A DNA stretch of 64,000 nucleotides from an uncultured Colwellia sp. (GTDB lineage: Bacteria > Pseudomonadota > Gammaproteobacteria > Enterobacterales > Alteromonadaceae): contig CAJXUN010000007.1 of NCBI GenBank assembly GCA_913061475.1, forward strand, positions 62,001-126,000. The letters run 5' to 3'. The position numbers and the translations under genes are program-made. Every line of letters starts with the position of its first letter. Positions within the stretch are counted from its first letter, which is position 1. The notes below the pieces were generated by a model. The model saw only the letters and a program-made list of their open reading frames with translations, was not told the origin of the DNA and ran no database searches. Shown one piece after another: positions 49,052 to 57,569 of the stretch.

Positions 49052-49486
49052 ATGCCAATGCTGTCGAAGTTGCTGTACTTTTTTTTATTGTTAATATCAT
49101 CAAACCTTTATGCGAATGACTACGGAAACGTCATCGTTAGCCGAGTTACTAATGTTTACGACGGTGATACGTTTCGTGTCGACATTGACCAGTGGCCCGC
49201 ACTTATCGGTAAAAATGCTCCAATACGGATTAATAATATTGATACTCCAGAACTAAGAGCCAAGTGTGCAAATGAAAAACGATTAGCCTTACTGGCAAAA
49301 AAGTTTACCCAAGATAAATTACAACATGCCGATATTATTGAGCTAAAACGCCTTAATCGTGGTAAATATTTCCGCATTACCGCTGATGTATTTATTGATG
49401 GGGAAAGCTTAGCGGAAGGTTTATTAGCCGCTGGTTTTGCAAGAGTATATTCAGGAACGGTCAAAAAGCAAAGTTGGTGTCACTGA
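49052..49486 (+). CDS. Secreted thermonuclease (SNase-like) family protein
   Basis: 144 residues. Signal peptide about 1-22 (LLYFFLLLISSNLYA). SNase fold with VTNVYDGDTFRVDI (metal-binding Asp), IRINNIDTPELRAKCANEKRLA (catalytic Arg and Glu) and RLNRGKYFRITADVFIDGESLAEGLLAAGFARVY. It probably cleaves DNA or RNA outside the cytoplasm. It lies 105 bp after the propeller gene and 14 bp before the VTT gene. Confidence 0.92.
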   Translation: MPMLSKLLYFFLLLISSNLYANDYGNVIVSRVTNVYDGDTFRVDIDQWPALIGKNAPIRINNIDTPELRAKCANEKRLALLAKKFTQDKLQHADIIELKRLNRGKYFRITADVFIDGESLAEGLLAAGFARVYSGTVKKQSWCH

Positions 49487-49499
49487 CTGAGTCATTGGA

Positions 49500-50180
49500 A
49501 TGAAACGTAATCAAACATTGAAAAAAAACTCAGTATTGAAGCTAGTCACACTTGCCACGATATTATCGCTAATATTAGCCATCACATTAGCCACGGTATT
49601 ATTGGGCAGTTATGGGGTTAGCATTCAGCACTTTTTAGCAACGTTACTGCCTAATACCCTGCTGGGAGCTCTGACATTCATTCTGCTACTAACGCCAGCT
49701 ATGGCGATTGGCTTACCTCGACAAGTTGCAGCGTTAAGTGCAGGTTTCTTATTTGGTGCCAGTTATGGCATGTTGTTAGCTACCGTTTCTGCGATTTTAG
49801 GCTGCATTTTAACACTAGTATTTGCCCGAAAAATTTTTGCTAACTTGGTTCAACGTCACTACCCACAACCCTTAGCAAAAGTTAGCCATTTTTTTAGTCA
49901 CGATACATTTTTAAAAGCCCTCATTATTCGACTGTTACCTGCAGGGTCAAATTTTCTCACTAACGTACTTGCAGGCACAGCACGCTCGCCATTTAAGCCT
50001 TATATCTTAGGAACAGCTATCGGTTTTTTACCACAAATGACGATATTCTCATTGATGGGGGCGGGATTAAAAGTTGATGGACAGCAGCAATTAATTCTCA
50101 GCGCAATATTGTTTATCATCGCCTTGATATTAAGTCATTACCTCTATCGAAAAGCCCGAACTAAGCTCACTCTGCGTTAA
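49500..50180 (+). CDS. TVP38/TMEM64 (VTT-domain) membrane protein
   Basis: 226 residues with about five to six membrane segments. The central VTT signature lies in LPRQVAALSAGFLFGASYGM, followed by RLLPAGSNFLTNVLAGTARSPF and YILGTAIGFLPQMTIFSLMG. Bacterial relatives (DedA superfamily) are linked to lipid scrambling and membrane homeostasis. It starts 14 bp after the thermonuclease gene, so the two are probably cotranscribed. Confidence 0.92.
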   Translation: MKRNQTLKKNSVLKLVTLATILSLILAITLATVLLGSYGVSIQHFLATLLPNTLLGALTFILLLTPAMAIGLPRQVAALSAGFLFGASYGMLLATVSAILGCILTLVFARKIFANLVQRHYPQPLAKVSHFFSHDTFLKALIIRLLPAGSNFLTNVLAGTARSPFKPYILGTAIGFLPQMTIFSLMGAGLKVDGQQQLILSAILFIIALILSHYLYRKARTKLTLR

Positions 50181-50204
50181 TCATCATAATTTGGTCAATA
50201 AAAA

Positions 50205-50226
50205 AGAGGCCTAAGCCTCTTTTTTA
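50205..50226. terminator. Bidirectional terminator between the VTT gene and dsbA
   Basis: AGAGGC/GCCTCT (50205-50210 with 50215-50220) around CTAA, with A-run on the left and T-run on the right, so it can stop transcription from both sides. Confidence 0.9.
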
Positions 50227-50239
50227 TTCAACCATTAAC

Positions 50240-50872
50240 TTATTTTAACGTCAGTAAATGATTGACGAGGTTAATATAATCTTGTTCAAAATTATTTCTA
50301 TCTAACCCTTGGGCATCTACACGGTATTTGCCGTTAACAATCACAGCAGGAACACCTGTTAATGCACCTTTTTTAGCAAAATAATCTTGCTGTTTTTTCA
50401 TCACTTTAGCTTTACTAGCGACACCAAAGCTTTTCATTAACTTATCGAATTTATCACCGTCAGCACCATTAAGTACAAAAACATTACGGATATCTTTTTC
50501 TGAGGTGAAAACCGCTTTCTGCACATGGATATAATTAAACAGTGCTCCAATAACTTTTTTCTCGACACCCATTTGATGAGCGACAACGACCGCTTTACTC
50601 AACATTTGTTGAATTTTAGGTGATGCTGCACGTAAAAAATCGACATGGTTCATTTCGAACTTAGCATCACCAGGCAATGACGTTTTTAACTTCGCCATAA
50701 AAGGTTCAAACTGAAAACAATGTGGGCAATAAAATGAGAAAAACTCACGTACTTCAGGCTTGGTGGTGACTTCTTCACTCACTTTAGTGTAATGCTCGCC
50801 TTCAGTGTAAGTTGCTGCGAAAGCAAATACGGGTAATAACATTAAAGCGAATAAACTCACTAATTTTTTCAT
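50240..50872 (-). CDS. dsbA: Thiol:disulfide interchange protein DsbA
   Basis: 210 residues from ATG 50872; the frame is open further upstream, into srkA, but the ATG gives a clean signal peptide (KKLVSLFALMLLPVFAFAA). The periplasmic oxidase introduces disulfides into secreted proteins. Active site CPHC at residues 49-52 in FYCPHCFQF; cis-Pro loop TGVPAVIVNGKYRV. It follows srkA by 53 bp, the same order as in E. coli, where dsbA can be transcribed from both its own and the upstream promoter. Confidence 0.98.
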   Translation of the reverse strand: MKKLVSLFALMLLPVFAFAATYTEGEHYTKVSEEVTTKPEVREFFSFYCPHCFQFEPFMAKLKTSLPGDAKFEMNHVDFLRAASPKIQQMLSKAVVVAHQMGVEKKVIGALFNYIHVQKAVFTSEKDIRNVFVLNGADGDKFDKLMKSFGVASKAKVMKKQQDYFAKKGALTGVPAVIVNGKYRVDAQGLDRNNFEQDYINLVNHLLTLK

Positions 50873-50925
50873 AAAATTACAATTCCTAATCATTAATAAA
50901 TCAAAATCAATAGCGCCATGTGTGC

Positions 50926-51903
50926 TTAATAAGGCAGTAAACTCAGTGGTGGCTGTTGCAATGCTGACATTTGCTCTTTCAACATAAGAATTTGTTGTTC
51001 CCAATATTTTTCTGTATTAAACCACGGAAAATTATGAGGAAAAGCAGGATCTTCCCAACGTTTACATAACCATGCCATATAGTTAACTACCCGCATAGTA
51101 CGCAATGATTCAATTAAAGGCAATTGATTGACCTCAAAGCTGTGAAACTCATCGTAGCCCGTTAATATGGTATCAAGCTGTAATAACTGCTGTTGACGAT
51201 CGCCACTTAACATCATCCAAATGTCTTGCACTGCGGGTCCCATACGACAATCATCAAGATCAACAAAGTGCGGGCCAGCATCGGTCCATAAAATATTACC
51301 GGCATGACAATCGCCATGTAAGCGAATTTGCGACTTAGGCTGATACTGCTTACTCGCAACGGCAATCACTTGCTCTAAAATAGTAAAAAAAGGTAAAGTT
51401 AGGCTTGCTGGGACAAAGTCAGAATTTTCAATAATCTGTTGCGCTTGCTGTAGCATTTCTTCACTGTTAAATGTTGGACGTTCAGTAAACGTCTTTTTAG
51501 CCGCTACCGCGTGAATTCGCCCTAAGAATCTGCCCATCCATTCTAGTTGGTCTAAATTGTCGACCTCAAAAATGCGACCGCCTCGGCAGGGAAATATCGC
51601 AAACTGATAACCTTGGTATGAGAACAAAGACTCACCCGATATTTTCAATGGCGCCACCAAAGGCAATTCACTACGCTCTAATTCAAAAGAAAATGCATGT
51701 TCCTCCCTGATCTGCGCCTCAGTCCAGCGTTGTGGGCGATAAAACTTAGTCACATATTTAGTTTTATCGATATCATGAAATTGATAAACACGATTCTCAT
51801 AGCTGTTTAACGCCAGCAAACCACTATCAACGGTTAACCCTGTACTCTCTAAACCATCAAGAATTAAATCTGGCGAAAGCGAACTAAAATCAAATACCGA
51901 CAT
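50926..51903 (-). CDS. srkA: Stress response kinase A (YihE/RdoA)
   Basis: 325 residues (E. coli 328). An aminoglycoside-phosphotransferase-fold Ser/Thr kinase that counters stress-induced death. It has VYQFHDIDKTKYVTKFYRP, catalytic HGDCHAGNILW and metal-binding HFVDLDDCRMGP. It is followed by dsbA and overlaps the ccoG stop by one base, so ccoG-srkA-dsbA may form one transcription unit. Confidence 0.97.
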   Translation of the reverse strand: MSVFDFSSLSPDLILDGLESTGLTVDSGLLALNSYENRVYQFHDIDKTKYVTKFYRPQRWTEAQIREEHAFSFELERSELPLVAPLKISGESLFSYQGYQFAIFPCRGGRIFEVDNLDQLEWMGRFLGRIHAVAAKKTFTERPTFNSEEMLQQAQQIIENSDFVPASLTLPFFTILEQVIAVASKQYQPKSQIRLHGDCHAGNILWTDAGPHFVDLDDCRMGPAVQDIWMMLSGDRQQQLLQLDTILTGYDEFHSFEVNQLPLIESLRTMRVVNYMAWLCKRWEDPAFPHNFPWFNTEKYWEQQILMLKEQMSALQQPPLSLLPY

Positions 51904-53336
51904 TAGCGCTTATTAAAGAAGCGGCTTTCATGTTCAAGCTTGACCTCATCCGTATCTGAAACTAATTCAATAACAAAACTTATATCTGTCATATAACCTT
52001 CTAATTCGTAAGGGTCGACTGAAATACTGATGGGCAGAGTATACACCTTAGCAGCTTTGACAAGTACCTCTTGTTCGCCGTGCCATGTCGTATTATTAAT
52101 GCCCTTGACGGATAGGCGATAACGATTATCTTTTTGTGATTTATTAAGAATTTTAAGCGTATAGACATTTTCAATATCGCCATTAAAGTTCTCTTTTGCT
52201 AATTCATTTCTATCGCGGATAATATCCATTGAAACGGGTACACGGCTCGCCATTTCGAAAATCAATAAACTTGTCATGACGACTAATACAATGGCATAGC
52301 CTATTAACTTACCACGAACAAAGTGAACTTTTTTACCTTCCAACTCGTGCTCTGTGGTATACCGTATCAGACCTTTATCGTATTTATACCTTGCCATAAC
52401 ATCATCACAAGCATCGACACAGGCGCCACAGTTAATACATTCATATTGTAATCCGTTACGGATATCAATACCGGTTGGACAGACCTGCACACACAAATTA
52501 CAGTCAATACAATCCCCCAAACCGGCAGCCTTAGGATCTTGCTTTCTCGAACGAGGGCCTCGGCTTTCACCACGGTTTGCATCGTAAGAAACGGTTAACG
52601 TGTCTTTATCAAACATCGCTGATTGAAAGCGCGCATAAGGACACATGTGCAAACACATAATTTCGCGCATCCAACCCGCATTACCATAAGTGCAAAAAGC
52701 AAAAAACCAAACCGTTGCTGCTAAGGTAAATGAGGCATTAAAGGTAAAGAAATCTACGAAAACTTCACGCATTGGCGCAAAGTAGCCAGCAAAGGTTAAC
52801 GCCGTTAAAATAGAAAAGAAGCCCCAGCAAAAATGTTTTAACGCCTTACGCCAAAACTTATTCACATTCATTTTTTGGCTATCGAGGTTTTTACGTTGAT
52901 TAGCACTACCCTCTATTTTCTCTTCGAACCATATAAAAATAAAGGTCCACACGGTTTGTGGGCAAAGATAACCACACCAAACACGCCCCAAGAACGTGGT
53001 AACAAAGAACAGCAGAAAAGCGCTAAGAATAAAAAGCCAAGCTAATAAGGTTAAATCTTGTGGCCATAAAGTAACGCTCCACAAGGTAAAACGTTGTTCT
53101 GCAATATCAAATAAAATCGCTTGATGTCCGTCATATTGTAACCAAGGTAAAACAGCAAATAATGCTAAAAAGAAAAAATTCATTTTTTGGCGTAACTTTT
53201 GAAATATACCTTTTACTTTGCGCACATAGATTTGGTCACGAGGTTTATAAGCATCGTTTTTGGCAGGCTGATGAATTTCAACATTTTTGATCGGAATCTG
53301 GTGACTGACTTTAATGTTATTGTCTTTTGATTTCAA
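51903..53336 (-). CDS. ccoG: Cytochrome c oxidase accessory protein CcoG (FixG/RdxA)
   Basis: 477 residues. CcoG helps assemble cbb3-type oxidase, handling copper(II) reduction. It has five membrane segments (for example FFLALFAVLPWLQY, LAWLFILSAFLLFF), cysteines in VWCGYLCPQTVW, then an N-terminal-half 4Fe-4S pair CIDCNLCVQVCPTG and CINCGACVDACD, and an Ig-like periplasmic domain near residues 370-470. ccoNOPQ genes are not in the window, so the gene stands apart from its usual cluster and is followed by srkA. Confidence 0.97.
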   Translation of the reverse strand: MKSKDNNIKVSHQIPIKNVEIHQPAKNDAYKPRDQIYVRKVKGIFQKLRQKMNFFFLALFAVLPWLQYDGHQAILFDIAEQRFTLWSVTLWPQDLTLLAWLFILSAFLLFFVTTFLGRVWCGYLCPQTVWTFIFIWFEEKIEGSANQRKNLDSQKMNVNKFWRKALKHFCWGFFSILTALTFAGYFAPMREVFVDFFTFNASFTLAATVWFFAFCTYGNAGWMREIMCLHMCPYARFQSAMFDKDTLTVSYDANRGESRGPRSRKQDPKAAGLGDCIDCNLCVQVCPTGIDIRNGLQYECINCGACVDACDDVMARYKYDKGLIRYTTEHELEGKKVHFVRGKLIGYAIVLVVMTSLLIFEMASRVPVSMDIIRDRNELAKENFNGDIENVYTLKILNKSQKDNRYRLSVKGINNTTWHGEQEVLVKAAKVYTLPISISVDPYELEGYMTDISFVIELVSDTDEVKLEHESRFFNKR

Positions 53337-53559
53337 AGCGGATCCTTTATTTCAGTAATGCCAACTAATTATAACGGATTAGCATTCATTACCTATCAAA
53401 AAAATAGCAAAATATTGCTTTGTTGGTACAAAATTGATTACCCTAGAGCTATTCTCATTAAATTTCGTCCAATAAAGCAATATTGATATGTGTGGTCCAG
53501 TAAATAACAACATTTGCTGGTCTATTATTTATATGCACATTTTGATTATAAGGCAGAGT

Positions 53560-53916
53560 ATGAAAAAATTATTGATCTTAATCGTGGCTGGAGCGTTATA
53601 TTTTCATTTTTACCCGAATGAGAAACTAAACAACTGGTTACTCGAGCAAAAGTCAGTCGTGCTTAGCTACTTTTCTGATGCAACAGATACTCAAGTGCGC
53701 TTAAGTCCAACTAAAGTTTATAAGGATATTTCTCGTGACTTCGCGCAATTTAATAGTAAAGAGCAAGCGTACGTTGCTGAAATCACCGACAATAGAGAAA
53801 CACTAATGAGTTTTTATCAACGTCACTGTGTAAAGAAAAAACAAACGTCAAAGTTACACCGAGATAACTTAATTATAGTTTGTAAAACCATTAGTAATTA
53901 CAGCAAATATTTCTAA
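53560..53916 (+). CDS. Hypothetical membrane-anchored protein
   Basis: 118 residues from ATG 53560 (MKKLLILIVAGALYFHF), which has AAGG 8 nt upstream; a longer reading begins 24 codons earlier without support. An N-terminal hydrophobic segment (residues 3-18) anchors or exports it. The rest is soluble and charged (TKVYKDISRDFAQFNSKEQA), with Cys residues near the end (HCVKKK, VCKTISNY). No family is recognised. Confidence 0.6.
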   Translation: MKKLLILIVAGALYFHFYPNEKLNNWLLEQKSVVLSYFSDATDTQVRLSPTKVYKDISRDFAQFNSKEQAYVAEITDNRETLMSFYQRHCVKKKQTSKLHRDNLIIVCKTISNYSKYF

Positions 53917-53947
53917 TTACCGTTAATATCACACGCCAATGAATGAC

Positions 53948-53976
53948 TAGACGATTACTCAATGACTAATCGTCTA
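53948..53976. repeat. Inverted repeat between convergent genes
   Basis: TAGACGATTA (53948-53957) and TAATCGTCTA (53967-53976) form a perfect 10-bp stem with a 9-nt loop. There is no T-tract. It may act as a weak bidirectional terminator or a protein-binding site. Confidence 0.55.
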
Positions 53977-53991
53977 CATATCCCGAATCAA

Positions 53992-55356
53992 TTAAGCTGA
54001 GAGCTTAGTCAGTAGTTCAGCAAAGTTATTGGCACTGTCTTGCTCTAAAGCATGTTTTTGATCTCGGATCACCCAATAGCCATTAACCATCACATCTAAC
54101 ACCGGATTCTCTCGACTAGCGAAAATCACACTGTCAAGTAAGTGTTTATCGTCATGAGCGTACAAACGTAATTGGCTATCATCTAACACCAAAAAATCAG
54201 CTTGTTTACCGACAGCTAAAGCGCCGGTATTACTATTCGTACTTTGCGCGCCACCCACGGCAGCTTTTTGCCATAAATTTGCGCCAACAGATTTTTGCTC
54301 ACTGCTTGCTAGCAGTGCACGTTGCTGCTTACTTAAACGCTGCGCATACTCAAGCCAACGTAGCTCTTCGATTGGATTGACAGAAATATGACTATCAGAA
54401 CCAATGGCAAACGTACCACCTTCAGCTAAAAACTCATCGGTAGGGAAAATACCGTCGCCCAAATTTGCTTCTGTTGTTGGACAAATCCCAGCAATTGCCT
54501 GACTAGCAATAATCCCCTGGCGCTCTTGTTCATCAATATGTGTCGCGTGAATTAAACACCAATGTTTATCCAAATCAGCATGCTCTAATAACCACTGTAC
54601 GGGTCGTCGATCATAATGAGCTAGGCAATCTTGTACTTCTTTTTGTTGTTCAGCAATATGAATATGAATAGGTGCTTTATCATCAAGTGCCCTAACATGC
54701 TTGACCGCAGCCAACAATGAAGCTTCATCAACAGCACGTAATGAATGCGGCGCAATACCAACATTAGTGTTAGGCTGCAACGAAGCAAGTTCGAAACACT
54801 CACTCACTAAGTCATTAAATTGCGCGACCGAATTAATAAAGCGCTTCTGGCCAGTATTTGGTGCCTGCGTATCAAAACCGCTAAATCGATAAAGTACTGG
54901 CAACAATGTTAACCCTATGCCTGATTGCTTAGCGGCAGCAAAAATAGCTTGTGCCATCGCTGGTAAACTTTCATAATTTTCGCCATTAATATCATGATGA
55001 AGATAATGAAACTCAGCAACGCGGGTGTAACCCATTTTCAACATTTCAATATAGAGTTGGCTAGCAATCACTTGTGCGTCTTGTGAGGTTAATTGCCCCA
55101 AAAACTTATACATGATATTACGCCAGGTCCAAAAGCTATCTTGTCCTTCGCTGCCTTGCTCACTGAAACCAGCAAAAGCGCGCTGAAAAGCGTGAGAGTG
55201 ACAATTAACCATGCCTGGAATCACCACCCCTTTTGCGTGTTCAGCACCTTTTAAGCACCCATCACTAATGTCAGTAATTATTCCTTGCTCTATGGTCAAG
55301 GTTTTCTCACTAGCCCAACCATCCGCTAGCAGTATTTTTTTAGCAAAAAGCTTCAC
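53992..55356 (-). CDS. hutF: Formimidoylglutamate deiminase
   Basis: 454 residues. HutF converts N-formimidoyl-L-glutamate to N-formyl-L-glutamate in the five-step histidine pathway. Amidohydrolase fold with metal motif VNCHSHAFQRAF, then FHYLHHD, HIHIAEQ, LIHATHID and SDSHISVNPIEELRWLE. It lies downstream of hutG with 12 bp between, and hutG supplies the next step. The remaining hut genes and hutC are outside the window. Confidence 0.97.
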   Translation of the reverse strand: MKLFAKKILLADGWASEKTLTIEQGIITDISDGCLKGAEHAKGVVIPGMVNCHSHAFQRAFAGFSEQGSEGQDSFWTWRNIMYKFLGQLTSQDAQVIASQLYIEMLKMGYTRVAEFHYLHHDINGENYESLPAMAQAIFAAAKQSGIGLTLLPVLYRFSGFDTQAPNTGQKRFINSVAQFNDLVSECFELASLQPNTNVGIAPHSLRAVDEASLLAAVKHVRALDDKAPIHIHIAEQQKEVQDCLAHYDRRPVQWLLEHADLDKHWCLIHATHIDEQERQGIIASQAIAGICPTTEANLGDGIFPTDEFLAEGGTFAIGSDSHISVNPIEELRWLEYAQRLSKQQRALLASSEQKSVGANLWQKAAVGGAQSTNSNTGALAVGKQADFLVLDDSQLRLYAHDDKHLLDSVIFASRENPVLDVMVNGYWVIRDQKHALEQDSANNFAELLTKLSA

Positions 55357-55368
55357 AATGAGCCTCCA

Positions 55369-56163
55369 TTAATTACGTGTGTTTGTGGCAAAATTTATTA
55401 AGGTTTTTACCAATGCTTCAAGCTTTGGTTGCACTTGCACTGCTAAGCTTTCATTGTAGGTCATCGCTTGCTCATTCATGTAAGTTCGTTGCGACAACTC
55501 TAATTGCACGGCATGAAAATTATCATTAGGCTGACCAAAAGCACGCGTAATATAGCCGCCTTTAAATCGCCCATTACACACCATAGTATATGGTGCATAA
55601 TCTAAAGCCGTTAAAGCAGAAATAAGTTCTGTGGAGCAACTTTTACCGTCAGCGTTACCAAAATTAAAATCAGGCAATTGCCCTTGAAAAAAACGGGGAA
55701 CATGTGAGCGAATAGAATGCGCTTCAAGCAATACCGCCTGACCAAATTCAGCTTTAATTTCCTGCATAGTTGACGCGAGTGCTTGGTGATAAGGCTGCCA
55801 ATAATTTGTAACACGTGCGTTAATTTGTGCAGCACTGGGTGCCTTTCCTTCTTGGTATAACGGCGATAAATCAAATGCAGTGGTGGGACAAAGTTCAGTA
55901 TTGTTTGCCCCTGGATATAAATCAACACCGTCTGGATCACGATTTAGGTCAATCACATAACGATTGTATTTGGGGATTAATATAAATGCGCCTAGCTGCT
56001 GTGCAAAGGCATACAAGCGATCCATATACCAGTCAGTGTCTGCAACTTCGCGGCCTTTATCTGTCATAACTGCAGCAATATCGGCAGGTATTTCTTCACC
56101 ATTATGTGGCATGCTAATGAGCAAAGGCACCGAGCCTTTAATTAAGGTGTAACTGTTTGACAT
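55369..56163 (-). CDS. hutG: N-formylglutamate deformylase
   Basis: 264 residues. HutG hydrolyses N-formylglutamate to glutamate and formate, the last step. Characteristic segments: PLLISMPHNGEEIP at the N-terminus, DTDWYMDRLYAFAQQLGA, YVIDLNRDPDG, LLEAHSIRSHVPRFFQG and GYITRAFGQPNDNFHAVQLELSQ. A HutC-like operator lies 14 bp upstream. hutG and hutF together show histidine being routed via formylglutamate rather than formiminoglutamase. Confidence 0.97.
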   Translation of the reverse strand: MSNSYTLIKGSVPLLISMPHNGEEIPADIAAVMTDKGREVADTDWYMDRLYAFAQQLGAFILIPKYNRYVIDLNRDPDGVDLYPGANNTELCPTTAFDLSPLYQEGKAPSAAQINARVTNYWQPYHQALASTMQEIKAEFGQAVLLEAHSIRSHVPRFFQGQLPDFNFGNADGKSCSTELISALTALDYAPYTMVCNGRFKGGYITRAFGQPNDNFHAVQLELSQRTYMNEQAMTYNESLAVQVQPKLEALVKTLINFATNTRN

Positions 56164-56177
56164 TTAACCCTCTCAAA

Positions 56178-56189
56178 TTGTATATACAA
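56178..56189. promoter_or_regulatory. HutC-like operator upstream of hutG-hutF
   Basis: TTGTATATACAA is a perfect 12-bp palindrome, matching the HutC consensus TTGTATRTACAA as I recall it. It is 14 bp before the hutG start, suitable for repression by HutC in the absence of urocanate (known for the family; the regulator gene is not in the window). Confidence 0.75.
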
Positions 56190-56480
56190 CTTCAATAACG
56201 GTAATTTAGCACGCAAAATTCAGAACGTGAACTACTTTATCGATATCAGTAAAAATAGTCGTCATTATTAAATAAGTACGCGATTTTATACTATTACTTT
56301 GCGATGAAATAATCACTCGACATCGCCAGTCCTATAGCTAATAAACGGCTGATATTAATTACGCTACGCTGGCACTAACCTTAGTAACTTAGTCGCCATT
56401 ACCTTGAAAGTAATCATTAATACCCCATATATTTTTAAGCAATATTAATTCCAGAAGATTAAATAAGTTAAGGACGATTA
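56190..56480. other. Intergenic region between hutG and the GNAT pair
   Basis: About 290 bp, AT-rich, no gene or strong hairpin seen apart from the operator at its left edge. Confidence 0.4.
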
Positions 56481-56918
56481 ATGACAGTATCACTGCGTAA
56501 AGTAACAAAAGACAATTATGAAAAAGTGTGTGATCTTGAAGTAGCAAAAACACAAGAAGATTATGTTGCCTGTAATATGTGGTCTCTGGTTGAGGCTATT
56601 TACAACACCGAGTACAAAACAAGAGCAATTTATCTCGATAATGAACCGGTTGGATTTTTTATGTGGGTTAGCGAAACAACGGATAAAATTTCTATTTGGC
56701 GCTTTATGATTGATATAAACCATCAAAGAAACGGCATAGGTCGTAAAGCACTTGCCCTTGCGTTAGCAGAGATAAAGCAAGTGTTAACGCTAAAACAAAT
56801 CGAAATTTGCTATAACCCGACAAACCCAGTAGCTAAAAATTTTTACGCCAGCTTTGGCTTTAACGAGGTCGGCATGGACCAAGATAATGAAGATATGCTG
56901 GCAGTAATTACTCTCTAA
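56481..56918 (+). CDS. GNAT-family acetyltransferase (BltD-like), copy 1
   Basis: 145 residues. Opens VSLRKVTKDNYEKVCDLEVAK, has the beta-4/motif A region FMIDINHQRNGIGRKALALAL (acetyl-CoA loop R-x-G-I-G-R) and ends with FYASFGFNEVGMD. The arrangement resembles polyamine or small-amine acetyltransferases such as BltD/PaiA. It is followed by a related gene 54 bp downstream, with which it shares an overall pattern. Confidence 0.9.
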   Translation: MTVSLRKVTKDNYEKVCDLEVAKTQEDYVACNMWSLVEAIYNTEYKTRAIYLDNEPVGFFMWVSETTDKISIWRFMIDINHQRNGIGRKALALALAEIKQVLTLKQIEICYNPTNPVAKNFYASFGFNEVGMDQDNEDMLAVITL

Positions 56919-56972
56919 CACTACCAAATATCACTGCTAAATAGCACTGCTAAAATACTAAGGATGTACTGA

Positions 56973-57422
56973 GTGGATATTTGCTTAAAAGATATCACAA
57001 AAGACAATTGGCTCGACATGATCGAGCTAAAAACAACCAAAGAGCAAGAGAACTATGTCGCGTTAAACGCCGAGTCAATTGCCTGCTCTAAGTTCTATGA
57101 TGATTATGTAAATAAGGGTATTTACCTAGATAATACGGCTATTGGTTTCATGCAATATTTTCCAAATCATTACGAAGGTAAACCAAATGAAATTTACATC
57201 GATCAGTTAATGATTGATGTTAACCATCAAGGCCAAGGCTATGGTAAAAAAGCCGTTCAGCTTGTGCTGAGTGAAATAAAAAAAATGCTTCAATACCAAA
57301 CTATTTCAATTTGTTACGTACAAGGCCATACTGTCATGAAAAAATTCTTTGAAAATTTTGGCTTTGAAGTTATTCAACAAGATGAGTTTGATGAAACCAT
57401 CATGGTGCTAAAGGTGAATTAA
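56973..57422 (+). CDS. GNAT-family acetyltransferase (BltD-like), copy 2
   Basis: 149 residues from GTG 56973 with AAGGA 8 nt upstream. Parallels copy 1 along its length: MDICLKDITKDNWLDMIELK, GIYLDNTAIGFMQYFP, LMIDVNHQGQGYGKKAVQLVL, MKKFFENFGFEVIQQD. The two are related but clearly diverged, pointing to an old tandem duplication. The substrate may be a polyamine (inference from family). Confidence 0.9.
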   Translation: MDICLKDITKDNWLDMIELKTTKEQENYVALNAESIACSKFYDDYVNKGIYLDNTAIGFMQYFPNHYEGKPNEIYIDQLMIDVNHQGQGYGKKAVQLVLSEIKKMLQYQTISICYVQGHTVMKKFFENFGFEVIQQDEFDETIMVLKVN

Positions 57423-57569
57423 AGCCCTAAAATTAACATGAGAATAAGCAGTAAATCTATTTTTTAGATTGATAAATTCAATATTAATCGATTTACCTGT
57501 AGATGAAAAAGCGGATAATTACCTCATAGCAAACAAGCACACCATTTATGATTAAGTAACGGAGTCATT

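Noticed and set aside
49156-49464. Minus-strand frame opposite the thermonuclease gene
   Set aside because: Shadow of the plus-strand gene, which has the full SNase motif set and a signal peptide.
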